A stretch of DNA of 64,000 bases, taken from assembly GCA_029891385.1 (NCBI GenBank), contig CM057230.1:51377414-51441413 (forward strand), given 5' to 3'. The position numbers and the translations under genes were made by a program. Positions within the stretch are counted from its first letter, which is position 1; every line of letters starts with the position of its first letter. The DNA is from Erythroxylum novogranatense (lineage: Eukaryota > Streptophyta > Magnoliopsida > Malpighiales > Erythroxylaceae). The notes under the pieces were generated by a model. The model did no database searches. It was not told where the DNA came from and saw only the letters and a program-made list of their open reading frames with translations. Below are positions 48,501 to 60,987 of this stretch, in pieces.

Positions 48501-51500
48501 CATGTAGGGGAACAGGAAAAATTCATTTTCAATTGTTTCAAAGCAGCCTTGTCCTCTCCATATGGATAACTATATGGTGAGATAACTTATTGTGCTTATT
48601 TATTAATACTAAAAGTATTGTAGGACAAATAGAAGAATTATTAACTAGTAGCTAAAACTCACAAATTTCGAAATCTAGTTGATATTAAGCTGCTGGAATA
48701 TCAGATTTCAAGGTTGAATTTAGGCTGAGAATGTAGAATTTTCAGATTTTGTATGGCTGACAATTTAAGGTTTGACGCTGGAAATTTAGATTTAGGATTT
48801 CGGGTTTAATATGTCTGGAATTTAGGTTTGAGATGGCTAAAATATAGGTTTAAGAGGACTGGAATTTGGGTTAGGGTTGCTGGAATTTCGTGAAGAACAC
48901 AAAAAATAGATAGGAGGAAACTGGGAATCACTCATGGGTCTACGAATCACTCTTAGGAGAAAGCATCACACTTTCTAGTTGAAAATTCAAAGTTGTAGAA
49001 AAATTTCAGATTGTTTCTTATAAGTACTACTAGGATAGCATAACATAATACCACTACTTCATATCTAGTAAGGAATCCTAATACAATTTGAATTTCAGCG
49101 TTTATCTTTGATATCAATTCAATTCCCAATCCTCATCCCACTAAATTAAAGCTTGTGATTGATTAATCTTTCCTCTTTTATTTCTCTTATAAACTTTAAG
49201 TTCTTTTGCTTCAAGCTGGCTTGGTAGGATGTAAGCCAGTGGATTCTTCAATGGATTCCAACATCAAACTTGATGCAGACCAGGGAGAACTCTTGAAAGA
49301 TCTAGGAAACTATTGGAGACTGATTGAGGAATTAAACTATTTTACAATTAAAAGGCTGGACATTTCAGTCAGTACTAGTGTGGTGAGTCAATTTATGCAA
49401 TCCCCTGGGACCAACCATTAGAATGGGGCTATTTGAATCTTGAAATACCTCAAGCCCAATCCTGACAAAGGACTCTTATATAAGAACCATGGGCACTGTT
49501 CAATTCAAGCCTATAGTGATGTTGAGTTCTAGGACTGATTGATGATCTATTACAAGGTATTGCGTGTTTGTTGGTGGCATTTTGATTTGATGAAAAAGCA
49601 AGAAGCAAACAATAGTTTCTTGTTCAAGTGTAGAATCAGAGTATAGAACCATGACATATACAACACGAGAATTTGTCTGAGTAAAACATATGTTGCGGGA
49701 ACTTGGATTTCAACAAACTCAACCTATAGAGCTACTGTGTGATAATCGAGCAGCCATTTACATTGCTTCTAATCCAAATTTTCATGGAAGGATAAAGCAT
49801 ATTAAGCTAGACTGCCACTTTGTCAGAGAGGTGCAATAATCAGGAGAATTTTTTAGGGTTATGATTGTGATTTGATTGAGAGGTTTTAGTGATTATAATT
49901 GTAACTTAACTTATATGGATAACATAATCTAGTATATAAAGGAAGGGGGAGCTGCATATTTCTACAAGCTCATACAGTCCTTTTCAATTCATATCAATTT
50001 ACTTTCTCAAAAAAGAAATAGGTTGACTTTCTCTGTGCTTTTTTCCAGTTAAGTAAGTTTTGGCCTTCTGCAACAATGTTGAACTTTATAATTTATTAAG
50101 GAGTTATTCCTGAAAGAATAGCTATATGGAAAATGTCTTAATTCCATTCTCCACGTTAGCTTTAATCATCCTGTTTATGATAACAGGGAATGTCCTGCTG
50201 AACTGCGAGAGGCTATTGCAAGCATAATTTTTTCTGCTCCAAGATGTTCAGAAATTCCAGATTTGCTGCAGATAAAGAATTTGCTTACTACCAAATATGG
50301 CAAGGAATTTGTCATGACTGCCTCTGAGCTCCGCCCTGACTCTGGTGTCAACCGAACAGTTAATAGGCTGTGATTTACTTGTTTTTCTTCTGGTGCATGT
50401 TTAGCATGGGGATTGCATGACTGATTTATTGAGCTGTATTATTTATTCTTAAATGTGCAGATAATTGAAAAACTTTCAGTTAGTGCTCCATCTGCAGCAT
50501 TAAGGCTCAAGGTATTGAAAGAAATTGCTCAAGAACACAATTTGGAGTGGGACTCATCGAGCACAGAAGCAGAACTAGGAAAAAAACATGAAGATCTCCT
50601 GGTACGCTTGAAAATAATTTTTTTTATTTTAGTCTAGTACTGGGAAGACCTAATATTTTTTTCACAAATTGCACTATTGGTAGACCTAATAACTCACTCT
50701 GGCTTAATTTTAACCGCTTGATCTCCACTGGGTATCAACAATATCCTCCAAAACCATAATTCATCAAAAGTGCAAAGCATTGTTTCTGACCTACCAAATT
50801 ACGTGGGCTGTAGCCACTGATCCGACCCTAGTGTTTGCGTGGTGCAACACTGTAGCTGGTGTATATCATCCTGTATTTTCGGCAATAAGGTTTTGAAATG
50901 GCTACAAAATTGCCGTTTTGAGGATTCTGGGGCATGGTGAACTTGTGCACTTCCTTCTTCGCCCTCAATCCACTGCTAGAGTCTAATCTCCCTTCTGGTT
51001 GTGATCCTTCATGTTACCCAATAACTCGTCTTTCTTTTTCAAGTTGAAATGTTTAGCATTGTTTGGTGCTGTTGTGCAAAGAGATTCCCTCTCAGACAAG
51101 CAGTTGGAAACTTTAAGCTTTAATCTGCCATTTTAGACCATCATTGTTTTGTCCATTTTGTTACTGATGAAAGGGTTTTTTTTTTTTTAATGTCAAACTC
51201 TAGAGTGGATCAAAACAAATTGTCACCGAAGCTGTAGTTTCCCAAGCGCCTATCCAACACAGTTCTCACAAGTCTTTGGGTTTTGATCGAGAAGGTCACA
51301 TAGTAGATTTAGATCGTGGACAGGGAACTCAAAATCTTCAAGCCCATAACCCTCCATGTTACAGGTCTTCTATTGATGTTAATGAAATCGAGCAATCAGT
51401 TGGACAGGATAATACAGGATCAGTTGTGGATGTGAAACAGGAAGAATCATGGCAATCCTCCGATGTGTTGGAGAGAGCCCGAGCAGCCATTGCTTCTGCT

Positions 51501-51587
51501 GACCGTGCCACCGTTGCTGCCCGTGCAGCTGCTGAGCTTGTAAATGCTAAATTTGGATCACTGAAATTAGAAGTAAGGTCTTCTTAG
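39547..51587 (+). CDS. IST1: IST1-like protein (ESCRT-III associated, Vps4 regulation), 6 exons
   Basis: Exons are 39547-39596, 40030-40162, 40269-40372, 50187-50358, 50461-50601 and 51204-51587: 984 nt, 327 aa, all introns GT-AG and in phase. The start [16 protein letters not shown] is typical for the plant subfamily. The Ist1 helical domain (about residues 10-175) includes [60 protein letters not shown] and [20 protein letters not shown]. The C-terminal third is Ser/Gln/Asp-rich and ends in an alanine-rich helix (about 290-313). IST1 proteins bind ESCRT-III CHMP1 and the ATPase VPS4/SKD1 on endosomes, in sorting to multivesicular bodies. Length matches known plant members. Splicing at the GTAAGG near 51572 could give another C-terminus. 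Intron 3 is 9,814 bp, swollen by transposons. It appears intact. Confidence 0.93.
41309..41467 (-). repeat. copia 3' LTR, outer segment
   Basis: The minus-strand LTR that starts TGTTGATACTATAG at 46903 runs to 46784. It is cut by the Reina-like element with duplication of AATAT and continues here from 41467. Its end is placed near 41309 (TG...CA rule), which is uncertain. Confidence 0.55.
41468..41589 (-). repeat. 3' LTR of the Reina-like element
   Basis: 122 bp matching 46662-46783, including the shared block CCAAAAGCTAGCTTAAAGGG. A further LTR-start-like piece (TTGTTACAGGTCTTATGGGC at about 41811) with an adjoining primer-site-like sequence lies 220 bp inside. Confidence 0.9.
43477..44064. 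repeat. 71-bp inverted duplication in the Reina-like element
   Basis: 43477-43547 is the reverse complement of 43994-44064 with two mismatches. The right arm is the original; on the minus strand it codes the RNase H segment [24 protein letters not shown]. The left arm is an inverted copy that abuts the 55-bp triplication. Confidence 0.92.
43517..43681. repeat. 55-bp triplication in the Reina RNase H region
   Basis: TAGCTTTCTTCAACCATGCT begins at 43517, 43572 and 43627. The first two copies are identical and the third differs by a few bases. It lies next to the inverted duplication 43477-43547/43994-44064. Confidence 0.95.
46662..46783 (-). repeat. 5' LTR of the Reina-like element
   Basis: 122 bp, TGTTATGG...ATAACA on the minus strand, followed by the primer-binding-site-like ATTAGTATTAGAGCTG. 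Confidence 0.92.
46784..48300 (-). pseudogene. Ty1/copia element fragment: LTR start, RNase H and RT
   Basis: The LTR start TGTTGATACTATAG (46903 downwards) is preceded on the minus strand by the purine tract GAGTGGGAG. Upstream are RNase H ([31 protein letters not shown]; 47192-46959) and the RT C-terminal part ([34 protein letters not shown]; 47804-47385). The RT core follows ([14 protein letters not shown], a variant of the YVDD box; near 47830), and weaker N-terminal RT traces reach about 48300. Integrase, protease, gag and the 5' LTR are missing. Many stops are present. Confidence 0.85.
48680..48890. repeat. Degenerate GGAATTTAGGTTT-type tandem repeats
   Basis: Around ten imperfect units of the type GCTGGAATTTAGGTTTAG succeed one another. 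They may be leader sequence of a copia element. No coding potential. Confidence 0.6.
49200..50060 (+). pseudogene. Second Ty1/copia fragment: RT end, RNase H and LTR
   Basis: The plus strand gives [40 protein letters not shown] (49206-49421), then RNase H remnants around [20 protein letters not shown] and, near 49740, a decayed [16 protein letters not shown] block with [11 protein letters not shown]. It ends in an LTR-like stretch with TATATAAAGGAAGGGGG at about 49935. Orientation is opposite to the first copia piece, and its sequence differs, so it is a separate insertion. Confidence 0.8.
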
Positions 51588-54500
51588 CGATATGTTAATT
51601 AACCAAAGATGAGGTCTTGTAATTGTGAGTTTATTACTTGACAGATGTCTTGCATTCACAGAAAATAGCATGTTATACTGTTAAGACATAGAAGGTTGAG
51701 GAGAGATCGTGTGAATTGATAATCCTAAAGGCACACTGTTAATACTGTTTCTTTTGTGTGAATGAAGTTAAATCAAGAATAATGCAGAATCTTGTCGATT
51801 GGAAACAATTCTACAACTAAATATCGGTAAATTGTCAAAAGTCACAAAAAATAAGTAAATTGCAAGGAGTGAAGAACAATATCCAACATTTGTTCAGATT
51901 GGCTGAGCGCTTATACACGTTCCTTTTCTGTTCACTTACTACATTGTTAATTTTGAGGAGCACATTTATATGCTTAACTAACAGTGCATATCAGTTCATT
52001 ATTGCCTCCACTTGCTACAAGAAACTTTGAAGATTCCACAGAGACCCTAGTCTTACTATTTCTTAAAATGATTTAATTTAATTCCTTAATATTAAGCAGG
52101 GATTTATGAACTTGGTTAATTTTATCATAGAACTTGAGTATTTGTTATAGCAACTAGTTGGTGTTTGAATGAATTTACTGAACCTATGGAAAACAAAGAA
52201 TTTGAAAACAACGATCTTTATTAGATTTGTTGTATTTTTGTTGAAAATTATATCCACTGATGTGCTGTGTTTTGAGCTTATACGGAAACAAGGATAAATC
52301 CTATATATGCATCTCAACAGACAACCCCACCCTACTAGGGAGATTTTTTGTTCCGAGATCACGATGAAATTAGATCCTGAATACAATGAAATAATTACCA
52401 TTTTTATTTATTTTGATTTCTCGAAAATCAAGATTAATTTAATTTTATAAAACAATTAACACATGAATTATAACAAAACATGAATTATAATTCGTACCTT
52501 ATTTTAAAGTTTGATAATTTTCTTGTCATATCTCTCGAATTGTTTCTAAAATCGATTTATTTCAACCACTATAGCCTCACAAGTGTCCAATCTCTTATGG
52601 TACTTATAGAATAGGATGAGAGAACTTTACAACTTTTATAAAGAGGGTTAATTAAGAAGTGTTAGCTTCATTAAAGCTTAAACCTATTTATAATAAGTTT
52701 TAAGTAAGAAGTGATAGCTTCATTAGAGCTTAAGCTTATTTATAATAAGTTTTGGACATTTTAGTAATTGAATTGAAATTAAATTTTAATTTCAATTAAA
52801 CTTTAATTAGAGTTACAAATAATTCTAATTAAATATTGATCATGCCTAAATAAGATCCAATACCTCATATGGATTCTTATTTATTAAATATCTCACATTT
52901 AATTAAAAGTTCAAACTTTACAATGAAGTCTAACTTGATAAAATATCTTTGCTCTCTTCAACTCATTCTATATATGAGACTCGTTAAGTTTTCAAATATG
53001 TTGGGAATGACTATAAATTATAATTCTAATTATCCTTTTAGTTTATCTTTAATTATCTAATTAAACAATTTATATCATAAATCAAGATTGATGTCTAGCA
53101 ACATATCATGACCACCCAAATATTTATGAATGTTAAAGTGATTTTGATCACTAACTTTTTCGTGCATGATTTTTTTCGTACAATTCAATCATTTCATTAT
53201 ACAATGTTTCGATTAGACAGAGTTTAAAATTAGTGTCTATTTTTTTAAGTCTAATTATATTAGTTTACTGCCATTATCTATCGATTCAATTAATAACATT
53301 TGTAAACTATTTATAAAGTTTCCATTTTACCTTGGCCAAAGATTTCATGAATCAATACTAATCGAGAATAAAGGAATATTTTTTCTAATTACTTTAAAAT
53401 GATGAATCTTATCTTGATCACACAACTACTTCCATATAGTTCATGCTCCATCCAATGATTTCCGATTGAACGACCATGGTTAAATAGGTCATAAGTAGTA
53501 TTGAAACATATTAATCCCTATACAAAATAACTTTGAATACTTCATATCAAAGGATCACTTATATAATCATTACAATGAGAATTTACATAAACATACAAGT
53601 AATGTTTCAAATAGATTTCTTAGATTGAGTTAGTGCTGTGAACTTGTTCTATAATAAGTACCTACACTTTTGTTTAAATATTTCTATACTTTAGTCTATG
53701 AGATTCATTACTTCCTTCATAAGGAAAAATATAATATGTGCTAACTTTTTACGTTCTATTAATGTTCGGTCTTAATAGAGCGATGTCTAGAGCAATTTAG
53801 AGATAATACATAAATACAATATAAATCTCATAATTATAATCTTATTATAATTTCATTTACAATATATAATTATCTCATAAACTTTGTCATATACATCTAA
53901 ACATGTACAAAATGAAAATATCTTTAAATTATTTTATCACTAAATTATAACCAATTGATTGGTTGTAGGAAATAACCTAACAAATTTGTAGTTTTCAATT
54001 AGGTACCTTATTACCAAGACATTATAAACCCCTTCGTTATTCAACATGTTCATGGGCAAGTCAGCTTCTTATATCTTATGATTGATTGAAAATAGGATGA
54101 GAAACTCCTCACGGACTCGGGATAAAGACAATTAGCTGGAAAAACTTCTTCCAACACCAAAGCTTAATTAATTATAAGGAATAACACTTGGTTCTGCCTA
54201 TCTAGTTCTCCTAGGTGCTTTCATATCAGGGGTCCTATTTCTAGCGCCGATCAGTTCTTGAATAATGAAATGATCTGGATTGTAAACAACTCGTCATTTC
54301 TTGGTAACAAAGAACTATCTCAGAACATCTTATTCCTACTAAATTCAGTTTTGAATCAGACGCTTAGGAAAAGGGACGTTCTTTCCTACTTGAACCTCAC
54401 TTCAAATGGTCGTTTGTTTTGTTTTGAACCTTTGGAATCCTTTAGCTATATACTCTTTGCTTTCAATCTGGCATCTTCTTTAAGGGATCAACTTTCTAGC

Positions 54501-55977
54501 ATATGCAACTGTTTCAATATTCTGGCCTGACTTCACTTTGTAACTGTTTACATGGTACGAGAAAAGAGTAGCTCTTTTCATGTAAGATAGAGAAAGCGAA
54601 AGAAATTAGATATAAGGTAATACACTCTGAATAAAGAAAATGGTAGTTCAGTTAAACCATAGGTCACACATTTTAGTCCATTATAACGAATGAAGGCTGT
54701 ATATATCTAAAATATTACCAAAACCTAGAGCTTCCCTAAGTCTGTTGTTTAATTAAGCTCAACTTCTACTTTAAATATAGAATTGTTTATGGATATTTTT
54801 GTGAGGGACCAAACATTTTTATTGCCAGTATAGAAATCAAAACTTGGAGTCAAGTTATGCGCAACTAACAAATGTCAATCAAGTTGAAGCGCCAACAGAT
54901 TTGACCAGTCTTAAACTTGCTCACCCTTAAACATTGTCTATTTCATTGATAAGAAAGCTTATATCTCAACACAGGGTTTGAAGAACTTATATTACCCATG
55001 GATTTGTTTTAGTAGTTTTGCCTTCTATTATACAATGAACCAGGCATTCTTTTAGAAAGCAAATATTTTTCCTGAAGCATAAAATAAAATGTTAACACTG
55101 CAAGGCAAGGCTAGACTTCTTTCGTAGTGCAACTGCTGGTTATTTCTGTCAGAAACAAACTATAAACTGTGGATGACAATGGACCAAACCATTTTTTGGT
55201 CTAAGCTTTATCACTCAAGTCTGGTTTGATCAGGTTTTGATGATTTAATCGAATTTTGAAAAAAAAAAAAACGATGTTATTTTAATTATTGAAAAAGTTT
55301 TCTTGACCTAAATCAGTTCGAGTCAACCCGACCTAGTCCAAAATTCGATCAATTTGGATTTCATGCGTTGACCTAGATCAGGAGTCAAATTGCCATCCCC
55401 ACTTTGAATTGTGCAAACAATCCCATTAATTCTCAAGTCTCTGCAACCCCACCATTCAAAATTTGATGGATCTTACATTGGTTCTCATGCAAGTTGCTAA
55501 CTGAAAACTCCTACCATGACAAGTGAAATTACAACAGTCACGTGAGTGCCTAAATAAGTTGTATCATCTTCTTAGCTACTTTCCTTTTCCTTCCAAGAAT
55601 TGCGGCTCTCCGTAATCTAGGCCCACACGTCCGTCATTTCTTACAAGTCATCATTCTTATATTGAGATGCCTCGTAATATTATAGGTCACTCCAGAAACT
55701 TGGGATAAATATAATCTCTTTCTCTTTCTACAGACTTACGCTTCAACAAATAGAGAAATCTCAAATTTGGTTTCTTCTTTAATTAAACGACTTAAGAATT
55801 TAGAGCTACAGTGTCTGACTAGGAATTCTTTGTACGGCAATCTGAATGCATATGCAAGTAAAATTCCAATGGTTTTGTCACACCTTTTCATTGTCATAGA
55901 AATGCAATGGAAATAGTTAATCAACAGTCGGAACAAAATGGGAAGGATAAACAAATTGATAGAAACCCGCTAAGGAC
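51588..55977. other. AT-rich region without recognisable genes
   Basis: No protein or RNA family is recognised. 52600-52760 contains a tandem near-duplicate (AGAAGTGWTAGCTTCATTAR, then GCTTAARCYTATTTATAATA, twice about 65 bp apart). 52480-54200 has the look of a decayed copia-type LTR or leader but no coding support. The open stretch 54258-54530 carries no known motif. Confidence 0.45.
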
Positions 55978-56800
55978 ATGCAAAGGATTGCGCAATCTAA
56001 TTCAATAACTTTTGTTGATCTATTACACATTAGTAGAGGTCCAATAACTCGGGCTAAAGCTAAAAGGATGAAGGAAGCTCGTAATGGATTGACTGAAGAT
56101 GTTTGGGCTAAACAAACAACAATAGAAGTTGATTTGGGTTTGAAGAGATCAATCAACCCTATCACCTTAATTAATACATTAAATAGGCCTAATAGTTGTT
56201 TATCTCTTAATGGATTGACTGCAGATGTTTGGACTAAACAAACAATAATAGAAGTTGATTTGGGTTTGAAGAGATCAATCATCCCTATCACCTTAATTCA
56301 TACATTAAATTGGCCTAATAGTTGTTTATTTGGCCTGATTAGAAGACTATGTTATTTTGATGATTTTAGGAGATCTCTCACTTATTTGGGATGCGTAAAA
56401 GTCCACTTTCTATATTTCACTTTTAGAATAAGTTTTGAAAAGGCTTCCTAAATCTTAGGGATTTTCTTAGATTAAGGAATTCTAACCTATATAATCATCA
56501 TCTTTGTATAAGAATTCATATTGGATTTTTTTTACAAAATTGTTGAGGTTATTCACTTTATTGGTTCTTCGTTGAACGTGGAACTTATCAAGGTTATTCC
56601 TTATGGCACTCATTTGACTTATCACTCTACTAGAGCGTGGCATCAATGTCCTTCTTTATAACTTTGATTTGTGTTTCTTTAAACATTGGTCAAGGTTTTT
56701 CTTGAAAATAGAACTGATTTAGCTTCTCTGGAAATTCTTTTCAATAACTTGTATGTGGGTTCCAAGATCTCGATTTTTGGGGGTCATATTACAGACAATT
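55978..56800 (+). pseudogene. 3' end of a Ty3/gypsy element: pol C-terminus and LTR
   Basis: The open frame 55978-56451 contains ISRGPITRAKAKRMKEARNG, a motif common at the C-terminus of plant gypsy polyproteins, followed by a 42-residue duplicated unit. Downstream, 56440-56800 reads like LTR DNA: a TATATAA box at about 56492, then a leader-like stretch with no valid frame. The 5' end of the element is absent, and the right side is cut at 56801 by the next insertion. Confidence 0.55.
56082..56330 (+). repeat. 126-bp in-frame tandem duplication
   Basis: TAATGGATTGACTGMAGATG starts at 56082 and 56208. The units differ at roughly nine of 120 positions. Each encodes 42 residues including KRSINPITLINTLN or its variant, so the frame is kept open. 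Confidence 0.92.
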
Positions 56801-59800
56801 TGTTGGTCCCCGTTTCTGAAACCCAACATCGGAAACATAAATCGGATAAAAAAATGAACACAAAATGAAAGGAATCGGAAGCGCGTGCGGAGCTAAAAGA
56901 AAATCAAATTCTTAATGAGCCATAGAAAATCGAATAGTTCGGAAATCATAAAGCGAAAACAAATCCAAAACGGAATCTAAGGAATGGATTTACAAAACCT
57001 CAGACGAAATCAAAAGCGAAAGGCAAAGAGCGTGCAATCAAACTTAAGGTCGGATTAACTTTGAAATTCTGACATCCACATCCGAGAACGCAAACTTTTT
57101 AACCAAACCAAACGTGTCGCGTTGGAAAACTCTAAGACCACTTGATCTAAACCAATCCAATTCGGTATAATTTTTTTTTCAACATCAAAACAATTCAATT
57201 TCCCATATGGAAATTCATCCACATTCAAAAACTCAATTCACAAGATTCTTCTTATACAATCATATCCCATCGTTTTAAAACTCTTACTTTTCATTTGCGA
57301 TAAAAACTCACGCATGTCAATATGCCTACAATTCATACACAAATAAGCACTTCAATATTTCCAATCCATCAGCACAATCATCGAACCTCCTGTCCAGAAT
57401 CCCAATACAATCAAACACAATCATACCTATAGCACTTCAATAATTCTCAATCATCAAAATCTTCAGATCTCCTGTCTGGAATTCAAAACGCAATCAAATC
57501 ATGATCATATAGAGTCGCATTCACATACCATAACCATACACAAATTTATCCCAATTTCATACGCAAATCCATAATTCATTTACATATTCCAAAAGAAACG
57601 CACTACCAAACAATAGTGGCATATTTAAGCCACAAATACAACATCAATTTCATAAACAAAAAATAAAAAGATATTAAAATCTCCAAAATACCCAACATAA
57701 GCCTAAACTCTTATTTTTACAATAATTCAACTTAAACAAAAATACAATCACAAACATGACGAACGTACGTCTTGTCTTTCTTTCATCTGATCTCCTTCAT
57801 GATTACCTGAAAATCGGGATGAAAGGGGATGAGCTTTACAGCTCGTGGATAACATGTTTATAAATCGAAAAATAAGCAAAAATTATTTTTTTCAAAACTT
57901 TTGTCATTTTATAAAAATTTCACAGATGAAAATTCATCAAATGCTTATTTTTCAAAATTTCTCAATTTATCAAAGAATTTATGAACAATTCAAGAACATG
58001 AATGCATCACATTTATTAACAAAAACAAAAACAAAAACACATAACACATCAGAAATAGTTTGGGTCGGTCCAGAAAATAGAGCGTACTACACATTCCCGC
58101 ATAGCGGTCCTGTGTAGCCGTGAACAGAATGTACTACACCTTCCTGTATAGCCGTCCAGTGTAGCCGTGAACTTATGGGAGTCCTTAACGGAGCTCCAAT
58201 GCCACTAACGGACAGGACAAGTGCACTTGACTATCTTATAGGACCTAACCAAACTCACATAACAGATAATTCACACATGAAATCGAACTACCCGAAGGCA
58301 TCTTTCAAAAACTAAATTCTTATAATCATGTCATAATCAAACACAAATTCATTCATAATGTCACAATTTCACATAAATTCACATAGTAAAATGCGCAACC
58401 ATTCACAAACAAGGAATGCAACAATTTTCATAATTTATCAATTCATTCATAAATAATGAATTTCAGAAATTTTATCAATTTATCAAATCATTTAAAACAA
58501 TAAATTTAACCTTTGTAACAATTTTTTTTTCAAAATCATTCGGAAACAATAAAATTCGTAAATACTTTCTTTCTTGATTTTTCGAAAACACATAATTGGC
58601 TTATAATTCAAATTATAAACATGGTACTCACCTTAATTCCATGCTTGAAACTTGATCAAAGCCTCTCTTTCTCCATTGCCTCAGTTAATTTCCTTCTTCC
58701 AAGACAAAATCCCTAATTAACAAACGTCCAAAATTGAACATCACATAAGGGCATAATCACTAAAATTAACTTTATAAAACTCAAAGCCATAACATTTTCA
58801 AGCTATCTAAACCAAAATCTCTCTAAAAATTCAAAGATAAAAAATCTTCTCTTACCTTAATCTTCTCCAAATTCGAAATTTCTTGGCTCATATTGGAGCT
58901 CTCATCTTCTTCCATCTTTTTTCTTCATGAATAAGCACCAAAATCTCTCTTAAAATCTTAGAAAAATCAAACCCTAACCTTTCTTTCTTCTTTCTCCTTT
59001 CTCCATCCTAAGCTCCCTTCTTCTTTCTTTTCTTTTCCTTCTTTCCTTCCTAATTTTTGTGCTTCTCTTCTTCTTATACGATAGCCCACTTGTCTAAATT
59101 TCAAAATTGTCATTAATGAATGAGTAATGACTTATTTGTCATTCCTTATAAGCTTTGAAACTTAAAACCTTAAGTGATCTTCCACTTTTGCCCCTCATGC
59201 ATTTTTAACACTTTAATTCAATTTAATCCAATCAATTTATGCCATATGCTCTTACTCTAATTAACATCCTAATTATTCGCATTAACATGCTAATTTATTC
59301 CTCAAAAATCATAAGATAAATCAAAGTATCAAAATATCATTAAATCATGCTTAACTTAGGACATTTTTCAAATCATCAAATTGAAGGAATTTGCTAAAAC
59401 TTCCTTCTAGAGAAATGTTCCTTATAGTCTCAATTTCATAATGACACCAAAATCATTTAATTTGGTTCACTACTCCAAAAGTTACACCTCAAACATTTCG
59501 AACTTTTTTTATGCTAAAATATTTTCCTGCGATTTATTTCCATCCAAAAATTGACATTCTTAAAGACTAAATTGAAACTCAATTTCTTCAGAACATTTGT
59601 AGTCCTATCTCTCTAGTTTAACCCAAATTAAGAATCACCTTATTTGGATTACTAGAGCAAGAGTTATGGCCAAAATACTTTCAGCTATTACTAATCTATG
59701 ACTGAACACTAAACCCAACTTCAATCCAGAAATTGAAAGTCTTAGAGGCTAAATTAGAATTCAATTCCTTCAGAAAACTTGTAACCCCATGTATCTAGTT

Positions 59801-60695
59801 TATTTTGCAACAAGAATCAACTCAACTGGATCTCCACAGACTAAGAATTTACCAAAATATTGAACTATGTTCAGAAAATTATCCAACTCAATTTGATTAA
59901 ATCAATCTCTTTTAATTTAATATAAAAAATCTACAATTTTCTATGGAGAGATAGAGGGATGTCTTAGGAATGCAACACTTTGAAAATCAAATCAATCGGA
60001 TGTCGGACGAAAAAGATATCAGCGAAAGAATGATAAAGGGTCAGATTAGGGGAGGAAAATAACAAAAACAGAAGAAATCCAAAACGGCAGCGTCGTGAGG
60101 GTATGCGTTGGCGCACTCGCTCGCGATCGCGAGGCGACCGATTTCGCTTGCCCTCGCGAGGCGCAACGCGCTAGCGATCGCGAGCTACATATATATATAT
60201 TTAACCGATTTTCTAAGATTCACAATCTCACTCAAACTTTCTGTCCAATTTATGTCACCCTAAACAGTATCACAAATTCTAAAATTTCTATCTTTCAACT
60301 CCAAGGTCCAAAAATGTCATACTTTATATCAATTAAAAGATCAAAGTGCAACCTACAACTTTCATGAAGGACAGAAAAATCAATTTGGCCTCTAAGGGAG
60401 TCAAAAAACACTTCAAAGTTTTTGTCCACTAATGATCATTCCAAACACATACAAAAACTTCTAAAAATTATAACTCCACATTACATGGTCCAAAATTTCC
60501 ATACTTTATATCATTGGAAAGATCACAACACAATCTAAAACTTTCATGAAGAACTTAGAAGTAATTTGAACCTCTAACTAGGTCAATTTTTCAATCAAAA
60601 CTTCTGCCAGAAATTTGTTCTCCTAAAACAACATCCAAACTTCCAAATTTCATATCTTCCAATGAAATTAGAATGTTGGGCTCTGGAAACGGAGT
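56801..60695 (-). mobile_element. LTR-like block of a Tekay-related element, minus orientation
   Basis: The ends are TGTTGGTCCCCGTTTC (56801) and GAAACGGAGTCCAA (to 60695), inverted relative to each other. The second matches the end of the solo LTR at 8157-10987. Minus-strand landmarks follow the same order as in that LTR: a purine-rich tract after TATAAGAAG (about 59085), a GTTAGTGGCATTGGAG block (about 58200) and TAAAGCTCATCCCC (about 57830). There is no coding sequence. No target duplication was found, and the U3 part is longer than in the relatives. The right part, from about 59400, may belong to another insertion. Confidence 0.6.
60095..60190. repeat. CpG-dense palindromic cluster
   Basis: Several overlapping CTCGCGATCGCGAG-type units occur; the exact 14-bp palindrome is at 60120-60133. 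They resemble in kind, not in sequence, the CpG arrays in the two Tekay LTRs and the GTCGAC array in the solo LTR. Confidence 0.85.
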
Positions 60696-60987
60696 CCAAG
60701 GTAAACATAGATAAGCTATATCAAGTAGAAACTAGAAGGGAGGAATCACTTGGCTTAGAGGTCGTGTGAGATTTGATGCACCTAGTCTAAATATGAGGGG
60801 CTTACCATATAATAAGACTATGGTAGTTGAAGCAAGCTCTCAAAATATCTAAGAAGCTCCCTCCTTATCCTCAATAGTAATGGATATCAATGGGTAGTTA
60901 ATTAGGGAATTTAAGGTTAATAATGGGAGAAAGTCAAGAAGAAGGAATAAATATAAGAGATATAAACCCAAACCCCTTAATATATCC

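Larger units (their letters stand above)
40373..50186 (+). other. Transposon-filled intron 3 of the IST1-like gene
   Basis: The donor AA|GTAAGT at 40373 and acceptor ACAG|G at 50186 join codon 96 (AA+G). The intron holds a copia element whose 3' LTR is split by a Reina-like chromovirus, a second copia fragment, and plain AT-rich DNA at 40400-41300. The retroelement genes at 41468-48300 are antisense to the host gene, while the copia fragment at 49200-50060 is sense. The other four introns are 96 to 602 bp. Confidence 0.9.

Noticed and set aside
52078..52401. 107-codon minus-strand open frame
   Set aside because: AT-rich, hydrophobic by composition, no motif, no neighbouring coding block.
54258..54530. 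90-codon plus-strand open frame
   Set aside because: No recognisable domain; the surroundings look like decayed repeat DNA.
55917..56291. 124-codon minus-strand open frame with a repeated unit
   Set aside because: Antisense to the plus-strand frame carrying the gypsy GPITRAKAKR motif; its repetition only mirrors the 126-bp duplication.
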